A stretch of 64,000 nt of DNA, taken from Candidatus Anammoxibacter sp. (GTDB lineage Bacteria; Planctomycetota; Brocadiia; Brocadiales; Anammoxibacteraceae). The notes under the pieces are model-generated. The model was not told the DNA's origin, made no database searches, and saw only the letters and a list, made by a program, of their open reading frames with translations. Positions within the stretch are counted from its first letter, which is position 1; each line of letters opens with the position of its first letter. The stretch spans positions 195,013 to 259,012 of the forward strand of contig JAIQZO010000012.1 in NCBI GenBank assembly GCA_021777055.1. Direction: 5' to 3'. Below are positions 27,614-35,560 of the stretch, one piece after another. A program made the position numbers and the translations under genes.

Positions 27614-29215
27614 TTAATGCTTAAAATGTCTGATTCCTGTAAAAATCATAGACATGTTATGTTCATTTACGGCTTCAATAACTTCATCATCTCTATTAGA
27701 ACCGCCAGGTTGTATAATGCCGGTAATTCCAGCTGATGCGGCAGTATCTATTGCATCTCTAAAAGGAAAGAATGCATCTGATGCAATTACAGCCCCTTTA
27801 ACCTCATCTCCAGCCTTTTTTACCGCTAACTCTGCAGAGTCAATCCTGCTCATAAGACCAGCACCCACCCCAAGCACAGTCTCATCCTTTGCAATAACTA
27901 TGCTGTTTGATTTTGCGTGTTTACATATCGCAAACGCGAACTCCAGATCCGCTTTTTCCTTATCCGTTGGAAGTCTTTTAGAAATGGATTTACTCTTTTC
28001 ATCATCAAACAGTATAGCATCACCATCTTGAACCAGCAGGCCACCGCTAACCCTTTTTATATCAATATGTGTTTTACCAACAGATTTGTCAGACAACGCA
28101 GGTGTCTTTAAAATACGAAGATTCGTCCCCCATTTTCTTTTAGTAGACAATATCTTAATCGCTTCATCATCGTAATCTGGAGCTATAATTGCTTCAACAA
28201 AGTGGCCTGGTGCAGTAATTTCCTCCGCAGTTTTAACATCAACCTTTTTGTTAAACCCGAGGATACATCCGAATGCGGAAACAGGATCACCGCTATGCGC
28301 TTTAACGTAAGCATCAGACAATTTTTCCGAGCAACTAGCGCCACATGGATTTGTGTGCTTTATTACAACTGCGGCTGGTTTGCTAAATTCTTTTACGATA
28401 TCCCATGCAGCATTTAGATCAAGAATGTTATTAAATGATAACTCTTTACCATTTAAAAGTGTTGCATTTGCTACACATGGTTCGCTAATCTCTTTCTCAG
28501 TATAAAAAGATGCACATTGGTGCGGATTCTCACCATATCTTAAATCCTGTTTCTTTTCCATACCTGAAAAGATTGAACCCGGATGGATTTCATCCTTGTT
28601 TTCCTGAGTTTCGTCCACAGATTTGTCCAATGCCCCAAGGTATTCAGAAATAACCCGGTCATAACTATACGTATGGTTAAACGCTTCCACCGCCAGACTA
28701 AATCTGCAATCTTCCGAAATTGAACCACTGCCAGATTTAATTTCTTCCAGCACAGAATCATAGCGTTTTGCATTGACAACAACTGCCACAAATTTATAAT
28801 TCTTTGCCGCGGAGCGAATCATTGTGGGCCCACCAATATCAATGTTTTCAATTGCCTCATCCAATTTAACATCAGGTTTTCGGATTGTCTTTTCGAATGG
28901 ATACAGATTTACAACAACAAGATCAATATCTGTGATTCCGTGCTTCATCACTTCTTCCCGATGTGAGCTATTGTCTCTAATGGATAAAATACCACCATGA
29001 ACCTTTGGATGGAGTGTCTTTACCCTACCATCTAGTATTTCCGGAAAACCAGTATGTTCTGATATTTCGGTAACCTTAATTTCATTTTCTTTTAACAGTT
29101 TAGCTGTACCGCCAGTCGATATTATATTAACCCCCAAATTGCACAGTTCTTGTGCAAACTCCACAAGGCCTTCTTTATCCGAAACACTGATTAGTGCAGT
29201 TTTTATCTTATCCAT
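27614..29215 (-). CDS. purH: Bifunctional AICAR transformylase / IMP cyclohydrolase
   Basis: The protein has 533 residues, a usual length for PurH. The N-terminal MGS-like IMP cyclohydrolase domain begins ALISVSDKEGLVEFAQEL and has STGGTAKLL and GRVKTLHPKVHGG. The C-terminal AICAR transformylase domain begins near KKQDLRYGENPHQ and has VVIKHTNPCGAS and DAFFPFRDAIDTA. It performs the last two steps of de novo purine synthesis. It is followed by trpF. Confidence 0.97.
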   Translation of the reverse strand: MDKIKTALISVSDKEGLVEFAQELCNLGVNIISTGGTAKLLKENEIKVTEISEHTGFPEILDGRVKTLHPKVHGGILSIRDNSSHREEVMKHGITDIDLVVVNLYPFEKTIRKPDVKLDEAIENIDIGGPTMIRSAAKNYKFVAVVVNAKRYDSVLEEIKSGSGSISEDCRFSLAVEAFNHTYSYDRVISEYLGALDKSVDETQENKDEIHPGSIFSGMEKKQDLRYGENPHQCASFYTEKEISEPCVANATLLNGKELSFNNILDLNAAWDIVKEFSKPAAVVIKHTNPCGASCSEKLSDAYVKAHSGDPVSAFGCILGFNKKVDVKTAEEITAPGHFVEAIIAPDYDDEAIKILSTKRKWGTNLRILKTPALSDKSVGKTHIDIKRVSGGLLVQDGDAILFDDEKSKSISKRLPTDKEKADLEFAFAICKHAKSNSIVIAKDETVLGVGAGLMSRIDSAELAVKKAGDEVKGAVIASDAFFPFRDAIDTAASAGITGIIQPGGSNRDDEVIEAVNEHNMSMIFTGIRHFKH

Positions 29216-29463
29216 GGTTATTACTATCCCTATAAACTTAATTAGCCAAAATTATAACGACTGCGAATATACAAAAAATATTAAGTTTGTCAATATAAAA
29301 CAGGTTTGTAATTATATATTTTAAAATAAATAAATCGTATGGTTATTCATTGCCACAGAGCTCTTATAGATAGGACAATAGAAACATGTGATGATTAAAT
29401 TGCTTGCATTATCATCAAATGTTTGATAAGTTAGTGTTTCGTTTTACTGATTGAAAGAAATTT

Positions 29464-29539
29464 GCCCCCATCGTCTAGCGGCCCAGGATCCCAGATTCTC
29501 AGTCTGGAGACAGGGGTTCAACTCCCCTTGGGGGTACCA
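29464..29539 (+). tRNA. tRNA-Glu (anticodon CTC), CCA encoded
   Basis: The cloverleaf starts GCCCCCATCGTCTAGCGG and ends TGGGGGT, then A and CCA. The anticodon stem CCAGA/TCTGG encloses the loop TTCTCAG, giving CTC (reads GAG). The T-arm is CAGGGGTTCAACTCCCCTT, where the usual TTCGA is TTCAA. The first acceptor pair is G-U. Confidence 0.92.
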
Positions 29540-29622
29540 TATCTCTAAAAAAATAGTCTGGCAACACTATTTTCATCTCAGAATATTTCATTCTGCAAGT
29601 AGAAGTTGAAAGGAGGAAAAAA

Positions 29623-29925
29623 ATGTTAAAATATATTCTTACTGGATATATTGAGAGTGCATTATCACATGCAGAATACGACAAACTTGACGATCATAGA
29701 TTTTCTGGGCGTATTCCATTCTGCAAGGGTGTAATTGCTTTTGGTAAAACTTTAAAAGAATGTGAAGAAGAACTCCAATCCGTTCTTGAGAACTGGATAC
29801 TTGTTGGGTTAAAATTAGGCCATAGTCTTCCCATTATTGGTAGGTATGATTTAAATAGTGAACCAGTCGTTCGCAGGTTCAATGATCGCAGTGTAAACGC
29901 ACTATCTTCGTTAAACGGATTCTGA
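29623..29925 (+). CDS. HicB-family antitoxin-like protein, no HicA partner seen
   Basis: The protein has 100 residues with an AAGGAGG ribosome-binding site 6 bp before the ATG. It shows the HicB fold: beta strand KYILTGYIESALSHAEY, then FSGRIPFCKGVIAFGKTLKECEEELQSVLENWILVGL and HSLPIIG. HicB usually neutralises and represses the mRNA-cleaving HicA toxin. No small HicA-like frame occurs on either side, so it is probably an orphan or a stand-alone HicB-like protein. It lies 84 bp after tRNA-Glu, a common landing spot for acquired DNA. Confidence 0.75.
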   Translation: MLKYILTGYIESALSHAEYDKLDDHRFSGRIPFCKGVIAFGKTLKECEEELQSVLENWILVGLKLGHSLPIIGRYDLNSEPVVRRFNDRSVNALSSLNGF

Positions 29926-30096
29926 GACATCGGATAATCAAAAAGTAGCCAAATATGTTTTCTTGCTTTGATGTTGAATTGAAGGGACGAGGAAAAGATT
30001 TAAAATATTTGTAGTTGTTCACTGCCATAACCGACCTTATTATCGAATTGATCAAGGTGTTAGATTAAAGTAGATATTACAACTTAACCACGCCAA

Positions 30097-31626
30097 TCAA
30101 AGAAGCTCGCCAATTACATTCTCAACCGAACGTAAAATCTTTTCACTCTTAATTAATTCCACTACAGCCTCAATGTCATTAGATAGTATTCTGTCATGTG
30201 CCAAGGATGGTACTGCCTCCCTAATGACTTTATAGGCAGCATGAGTTCCAGTTCCCGGTTTAAGATTGGTAAAAAGGTCCATAGCCTGTGCACCGCACAA
30301 GAGTTCTATGGCAATTACATGTTCACTGTTTTTAACAATCTCTCTACACTTTCTGGCAGAAATAGTCCCCATGCTAACATGATCTTCTTTGTTGGCCGAA
30401 GTAGGTATTGAATCCACACAAGCGGGATGCGATAGGATTTTATTCTCCGAAACCAATGATGCCGCTGTATATTGAGCAATCATAAATCCGGAATTTGTTC
30501 CACCATCAGGGACAAGAAACGCAGGAAGACCGCTTAACTGAGGGTTTACCAACCTCTCTATGCGTCGTTCAGCAATATTGGCATGTTCAGACACCGCCAT
30601 ACTTAGAAAGTCCATCGCAAGGGCTATGTGCTGCCCATGGAAATTGCCCCCAAGGAGAAACTCCCCTGACTCTGAAAAGATAAGAGGATTGTTTGTCGCA
30701 GAATTCATCTCCGTTTCCACCACCTGATTAGCATATTTTATGGCATCCTTACTAGCCCCATGAACCTGAGGAGAGCATCGCAATGTGTATGCGTCTTGCA
30801 AGTACGAACAATCTTTATGGGATGATATAATTTCGCTGTCTTTTGTAATACTTCGCATATTTTTTGCTGCCGCGATTTGCCCAGGATGTGGTTTTATTTC
30901 ATGTATTCGCGGATCTAGTTCTATATTTGTGCCCAACAGTACTTCAAGGCTCATTGAAGCCGCAATATCTGCAGTCTTTGAAAGCCGTAATGCGTCATAA
31001 ACAGCCAAACCTGCGATGGCTGTCATTACTTGAGTACCGTTCACCAAAGCCAACCCTTCAGGTGGAACCAGTTTTACAGGCTTGTGCGCACATATTTCCA
31101 GGGCCTCTTTTCCAGATATCTCTTTACCATTATAATATGCAACCCCCAACCCCAACAGCACCTGAGAAAGGTGTGCCAATGGCGCAAGGTCGCCACTTGC
31201 CCCTACTGATCCCTTTTCTGGGACAATGGGACAGATTCCATTGTTAAGCAAATCCAGAAGGACACCAACTGTTCCCAGGCGGATCCCGGAATATCCCATT
31301 GCAAAATCATTAATACGCAGGGCCATAGTCGCGCGCACAATCTCATTATCAAGCCTGTTTCCTACTCCCGCAGAATGGCTTAAAATAATGTTTTCCTGTA
31401 AACGCATAGTGGATTCCCTGGGGATGATAACATTATTTAACGCCCCAAACCCAGTAGTAATGCCGTATATAATCTTTCCTTCATCCACCCATTCTTCAAC
31501 CAATTTACGAGCATTTATTATGCGTCCTTCAGACTCTTTTGTCAGACGAACGACAATACCATCCCTTGCAATTGCGGCTATATCATTTACAGTTATATTT
31601 TTTTCGCGTATCCGCATTTCATCCAT
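30097..31626 (-). CDS. hutH: Histidine ammonia-lyase (MIO-dependent lyase)
   Basis: The protein has 509 residues, the family's usual length. The A-S-G triad that forms the MIO cofactor lies in KGSVGASGDLAPLAHLSQ. YGITTGFGALNN, QDAYTLRCSPQVHG, NSATNNPLIF and NFHGQHIALAMD are the active-site segments of HAL. It deaminates histidine to urocanate in the first step of histidine breakdown. No hutU, hutI or hutG is near, so an aromatic ammonia-lyase or aminomutase role cannot be excluded from the sequence alone. Confidence 0.88.
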   Translation of the reverse strand: MDEMRIREKNITVNDIAAIARDGIVVRLTKESEGRIINARKLVEEWVDEGKIIYGITTGFGALNNVIIPRESTMRLQENIILSHSAGVGNRLDNEIVRATMALRINDFAMGYSGIRLGTVGVLLDLLNNGICPIVPEKGSVGASGDLAPLAHLSQVLLGLGVAYYNGKEISGKEALEICAHKPVKLVPPEGLALVNGTQVMTAIAGLAVYDALRLSKTADIAASMSLEVLLGTNIELDPRIHEIKPHPGQIAAAKNMRSITKDSEIISSHKDCSYLQDAYTLRCSPQVHGASKDAIKYANQVVETEMNSATNNPLIFSESGEFLLGGNFHGQHIALAMDFLSMAVSEHANIAERRIERLVNPQLSGLPAFLVPDGGTNSGFMIAQYTAASLVSENKILSHPACVDSIPTSANKEDHVSMGTISARKCREIVKNSEHVIAIELLCGAQAMDLFTNLKPGTGTHAAYKVIREAVPSLAHDRILSNDIEAVVELIKSEKILRSVENVIGELL

Positions 31627-31856
31627 AATAATTCACCTATTGTTAATTATAATAAGAACAAATTCTACTAAATATCCAACCTGATGATAAAGAAAAATAA
31701 CAGAATGCATCGTTTAACTTCAGCATAAATTTAAGATAAGAATATGGTACAGTTTACATAAAATAAAAAAAAATTGTTTTTTATGAAACTACTTAATAGA
31801 ATAATAGACAAAAAAAGACATAGTACTTAGAGATGGTAGCTAATTTAGTTTGGCTG

Positions 31857-32245
31857 TATGCAAAAACAACATGTACAGTTTTGTGTTTAGATTCAGTCTG
31901 TAGAGCTTCAAAACTATGAACTTCTATCGAAAGCATAGACTGAGGAGGTGACAGGAAAGAAGTTGTACATTTTGAGTTCAGATGTAGGTTAAATTTATAC
32001 AAACAGATAGAACCAAACCGGAAGTATCGCCTTGACTATGTTGAGGATTTGGTAATTGAAGTTTGGGCAAAGATATCCTGAAGGTGAGCAAAAAATGCAC
32101 AACTTATTTCCTGACCCTTCCTTAGTGCAATTAAGGATTTAACGGTTGAAAGAGAGACAAAGATAACATGAATGTGAACGTAAAATTATACACGTTATTT
32201 ATGCTTATGGCCTTAATACAGTTGATGTTGGTTTTGCCGGCTATA
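31857..32245. repeat. Repeat-rich gap with two diverged copies of one repeat unit
   Basis: TTGAGGATTTGG at 32041 and TTAAGGATTT at 32131 begin units of about 70 bp that align with each other and with 61837-61909. Shared blocks are ATTGAA, GGGCAAAGATA and TGAA-GTGA. An AAAACAACATGTACA end (31862-31876) resembles the inverted-repeat end of the 61787-61975 element. The stretch 31627-32267 has no gene. Confidence 0.4.
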
Positions 32246-32267
32246 ACGTTTAGAATAGAGGAATGCA

Positions 32268-33977
32268 ATGTTTGAGAATGTAGACTTTATCAAGCTCCTG
32301 AATATGGACGAAAAGGAACGTCGCCTGAGAAAGGATTTCCTTGATTTTACTGATAGGGACGTGGAACTTCTTCGTGATGTAAAAGGTTTAATTGAAAGCA
32401 ATGCTGACTTTATAATTGACGAGTTTTATAAGCATCTAAAAAAATTCGAAGGGACACGGAGATTTTTTCCTACTGAAGAAAAACTAGAGTATGTCAAAAA
32501 AACACAAAAAGAGTATTTGCTGGGAATAGTAAACGGTAAATATGACGAAGATTATTTTGAACATAGACTTCATATTGGAAAGGTGCACGATTTTATAAGA
32601 TTGTTACCAAAATGGTACCTTGGATCTTACGCCCTTTATCACAGAATATTGTACCCTCTTATATTTGAAAAGTATAAAAATGATCCAAAACAAATATTGG
32701 ACCATATACTTGTAATTGACAAAATAACCAACCTGGATTCCCAACTGGCAATTGATACTTATATAGAGAGTTACAACTCTGCACTTGAACAAAAAATAAA
32801 AATCACAGAGATACAAAATGTTCGAATAGAAAAGGCAAACAAGGCAAAAAGTGAATTCCTGGCCAACATGTCCCATGAATTAAGGACTCCATTAAACGCG
32901 GTAATAGGCTTTGCAGATGTGTTACGCGATAAGATTTGCGGCGATCTGAACGATGAACAGACGGAGTTTATCATAGACATACACAGCAGTGGACAACATT
33001 TGCTACAGATGATCAATGATATATTAGATATATCGAAAATTGAAACGGGAAAAATGGAATTGCTTTACGAAGAATTTGTTGTTCCCGAGGTAATTGAAAA
33101 CGTAAATACTACGTTAAAGGGCCTTGCCAGTAAAAAGAATATAGAAATAAGTATTGAAATAGATAATAACGTAAAAGAGATAACTGCAGACCAGGTTAAA
33201 TTTAAGCAAATTCTCTACAATCTTCTTTCAAATGCAATTAAATTTACACCAAATAATGGTTCCATTAAAATTATGGCTAAACAGATAAACGAAGAAGATC
33301 TTTTATCGCCTAATGTCAAATTTATGGAGTTTTGTGTAAAAGATACAGGTATAGGAATCGCGTCAGAAGACGAAAGCAAAGTTTTTGCTGAATTTATACA
33401 AATCGACAGTTCCTATTCCAAGAAACATGAGGGGACTGGGCTGGGGCTTGCTTTGACAAAAATGTTTGTGGAACTACATAAAGGAAAGATATGGTTCGAG
33501 AGTATAGAAAACAAAGGAACTTCGTTCTTTTTTACTATCCCTACAGAACCTTCGCCAAAGGACAAAATACAAATAAAGAGAGAAACGCAGAAAAAAGATA
33601 AAAGCGATGCCACCACAGGAAGCCTTATCATGATAGCAGAGGATGACGCAAATAGCAGCGAATTAATAAAAATATGCCTACATAATGCAGGTTACCAAAC
33701 GATAACTGCATTTACCGGTAAAGAGGTAATAGAAAATGCACGAAAATTCCATCCGACAGCCATAACGCTGGACATAATGCTTCCCGAAAAAGATGGGTGG
33801 CAAATCCTTAAAGAACTAAAAGAGGATCCAGAGACCAAAGAAATTCCGGTTATAATTATATCGGTAACAAACGAATCAGAGATTGGAAATAATCTGGGTG
33901 CTGCAGGTTTTATCAGGAAGCCCGTGGAAAAAGATGAGCTGATAAAAGAACTTCAAAATATTGGTGTTTACAAATAA
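32268..33977 (+). CDS. Globin-coupled hybrid histidine kinase with C-terminal receiver
   Basis: The protein has 569 residues. Residues about 15-175 form a protoglobin/globin-coupled sensor domain. HIGKVHDFIRLLPKWYLGSY holds the probable proximal haem histidine (about H107). HisKA follows with FLANMSHELRTPLNAV (phospho-acceptor about H203). The ATPase domain has N-box NLLSNAIKFTPNNG, G1 DTGIGIASED and G2 GTGLGLAL. A receiver (about 450-569) has LIMIAEDDANS, TLDIMLPEKDGW and the lysine in IRKPVEKDE. Binding of O2, NO or CO to the haem probably sets kinase activity. There is no PAS, HAMP or membrane segment, so it is cytoplasmic. A GAGG ribosome-binding site precedes the ATG. Its output partner is not adjacent. 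Confidence 0.9.
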   Translation: MFENVDFIKLLNMDEKERRLRKDFLDFTDRDVELLRDVKGLIESNADFIIDEFYKHLKKFEGTRRFFPTEEKLEYVKKTQKEYLLGIVNGKYDEDYFEHRLHIGKVHDFIRLLPKWYLGSYALYHRILYPLIFEKYKNDPKQILDHILVIDKITNLDSQLAIDTYIESYNSALEQKIKITEIQNVRIEKANKAKSEFLANMSHELRTPLNAVIGFADVLRDKICGDLNDEQTEFIIDIHSSGQHLLQMINDILDISKIETGKMELLYEEFVVPEVIENVNTTLKGLASKKNIEISIEIDNNVKEITADQVKFKQILYNLLSNAIKFTPNNGSIKIMAKQINEEDLLSPNVKFMEFCVKDTGIGIASEDESKVFAEFIQIDSSYSKKHEGTGLGLALTKMFVELHKGKIWFESIENKGTSFFFTIPTEPSPKDKIQIKRETQKKDKSDATTGSLIMIAEDDANSSELIKICLHNAGYQTITAFTGKEVIENARKFHPTAITLDIMLPEKDGWQILKELKEDPETKEIPVIIISVTNESEIGNNLGAAGFIRKPVEKDELIKELQNIGVYK

Positions 33978-34198
33978 GAGCTTTTAAGATAATAAACTTT
34001 ACATTATACGATCAAATACATTTAGATTTGTTCAAACAGATTGAAGCAAACTGTAGACGTTGCATTGGCGACAATTAGTATTTGTCAATAAAAGATTAGA
34101 CAAAGATGAGAGTAAAAATGATACCAGGAAAGCTCTAAGGCACCAGGCACATGTAACTTGAGCAAATTTTACGTAAACAATAACGTTTTCTTCTGTAA

Positions 34199-34702
34199 AT
34201 GAAACCGCAAAATAAGGATTTAAGGACGTACAGGAAGAAATGCATGTTACAGTGCTCTATGGCCACAGCTGCAGTCTTATGCATTTTAATTGTCCTAAAT
34301 CCCGCATTAAACACTGTTGTTATTGCATCACTTGGAGCCAGTTCATTTATCGCTTTTACAATGCCGCACGCAAATGTATCAAGCCCAAGATTACTTGTGG
34401 GTGGGTGTATTGTCGGAACTATAGTTGGTGCTTGCTGCCATTTTCTTGCAACACAACCTACATTATCTACAATACCTGTAATACATGGGCATTTGCATGA
34501 ATTATTTGGGGCTCTCTCCGTTGGCGTCTCTATATTTTTCATGACAATGACAAAAACCGCTCATCCACCTGCCGCAGGATTGGCATTAGGATTTGTACTT
34601 AATGAGTGGAATTATATAACAGTTATAGTGATCTTTATTGGAATAATTCTGATTTCGTGTATAAAATATTTCTTTAAAGATCTGATGGTTAATTTGTTTT
34701 AA
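34199..34702 (+). CDS. HPP-family integral membrane protein
   Basis: The protein has 167 residues with four or five hydrophobic helices. The family signature appears as AHPPAAGLALGFVL near residue 120, with IASLGASSFIAFTMPHA and RLLVGGCIVGTIVG earlier. Members have been linked to nitrite uptake in chloroplasts and cyanobacteria, but most bacterial ones are uncharacterised. In a nitrogen-metabolising host a nitrite link would be attractive, yet nothing here tests it. It is followed by yjbQ after 25 bp, probably one transcript. Confidence 0.82.
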   Translation: MKPQNKDLRTYRKKCMLQCSMATAAVLCILIVLNPALNTVVIASLGASSFIAFTMPHANVSSPRLLVGGCIVGTIVGACCHFLATQPTLSTIPVIHGHLHELFGALSVGVSIFFMTMTKTAHPPAAGLALGFVLNEWNYITVIVIFIGIILISCIKYFFKDLMVNLF

Positions 34703-34727
34703 AACTAAAAAAAAGGAGAAAACGTTA

Positions 34728-35147
34728 ATGGCATTTGTTTCAATTCCTAAAGAAATTCCTACTAAAGGGTTTCGTGATTGCCATGATATCACTGAAGAGG
34801 TAAAAAAAGATGTATCAAAATCTGGGATAACGGCTGGCTTGGTCACTGTTTTTATAACCGGTTCAACTGCAGGTATAACGACTATTGAATATGAAGACGG
34901 CGCAGTAATGGATTTTATCGACACAATAGAAAAAATTATACCACAAGACGGGATTTACAAGCATAATCTCAAATGGGGAGACGGCAACGGGTTTTCACAC
35001 GCAAGGGGAGCATTAATAGGCCCATCGATAACGATACCCCTTGTAGACAGCAAACTTCAGCTTGGTCAATGGCAGCAGATTATATTGATAGATTTCGATA
35101 ACAAGGAACGCACAAGGAAGTATCTTGTCAATATTCTTGGAGACTAA
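34728..35147 (+). CDS. yjbQ: YjbQ/UPF0047 family protein (secondary thiamine-phosphate synthase type)
   Basis: The protein has 139 residues with AAAGGAG before the ATG. The family core is conserved: TGSTAGITTIEYEDGAV, HNLKWGDGNGFSHARGALIGPS and GQWQQIILIDFDNKERTRK. Members are small beta-barrel trimers with weak thiamine-phosphate synthase activity in some bacteria. The true role is unclear. The gene is closed by a terminator at 35457, beyond a repeat element. Confidence 0.92.
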   Translation: MAFVSIPKEIPTKGFRDCHDITEEVKKDVSKSGITAGLVTVFITGSTAGITTIEYEDGAVMDFIDTIEKIIPQDGIYKHNLKWGDGNGFSHARGALIGPSITIPLVDSKLQLGQWQQIILIDFDNKERTRKYLVNILGD

Positions 35148-35410
35148 TATAGTATCACCCTGTAAAAACATCTTTTTTAGAAAACAATTTCTAACGCGCA
35201 TTGTTAAGTTCTTTGCTGCAACATAGTTATTGGTTACTTGATACTAGATGCTTAATAATTTATTTAAACGCCTTAAAACGTTATATCTCAAATTAAATTC
35301 GCCTCTTTTTATGTTGCATCTTGACAAGAAAGATAGAAATTGAACTATTTGCCAGTATCCAGTATCTCGTATTTTGATTGCGGCTTCGCCGCGCTATGAA
35401 GTTATTGAGA
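35148..35410. repeat. Long imperfect intergenic repeat, copy 1
   Basis: Starts TATAGTATCACCCTGTAAAA right after the yjbQ stop codon. It continues with TACTTGATACTAGATGC and GCCAGTATCCAGTATCTCG and ends GCGGCTTCGCCGCGCTATGA. It aligns in order with 38194-38470 and, for its first 60 bp, with 39862-39925. GATACT-GAT and ATC-AGTATC are inverted within it. Confidence 0.6.
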
Positions 35411-35456
35411 CATGATATATATATTATTACTTCATAAAACTTCTTTTCAGAGATTT

Positions 35457-35496
35457 ACGTTTGAAGCCGTCTTAAGGACTGCTTCAAACGTTTTTT
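35457..35496 (+). terminator. Intrinsic terminator between yjbQ and the convergent regulator
   Basis: ACGTTTGAAG (35457-35466) pairs with CTTCAAACGT (35482-35491). Further pairing of GTC-TTAA-GAC lies inside, and TTTTT follows. It terminates plus-strand transcripts, with a similar fold available to the minus strand. Confidence 0.75.
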
Positions 35497-35560
35497 GAAT
35501 TCAAGTAAACAGAGTGTATACAATACAAATAAATGGCAAACAGAGACACCTTTCTTCGCA

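Noticed and set aside
29499..29684. Minus-strand frame ending MVPPRGVEPLSPD
   Set aside because: Same artefact: antisense of tRNA-Glu, overlapping the start of the HicB-like gene.
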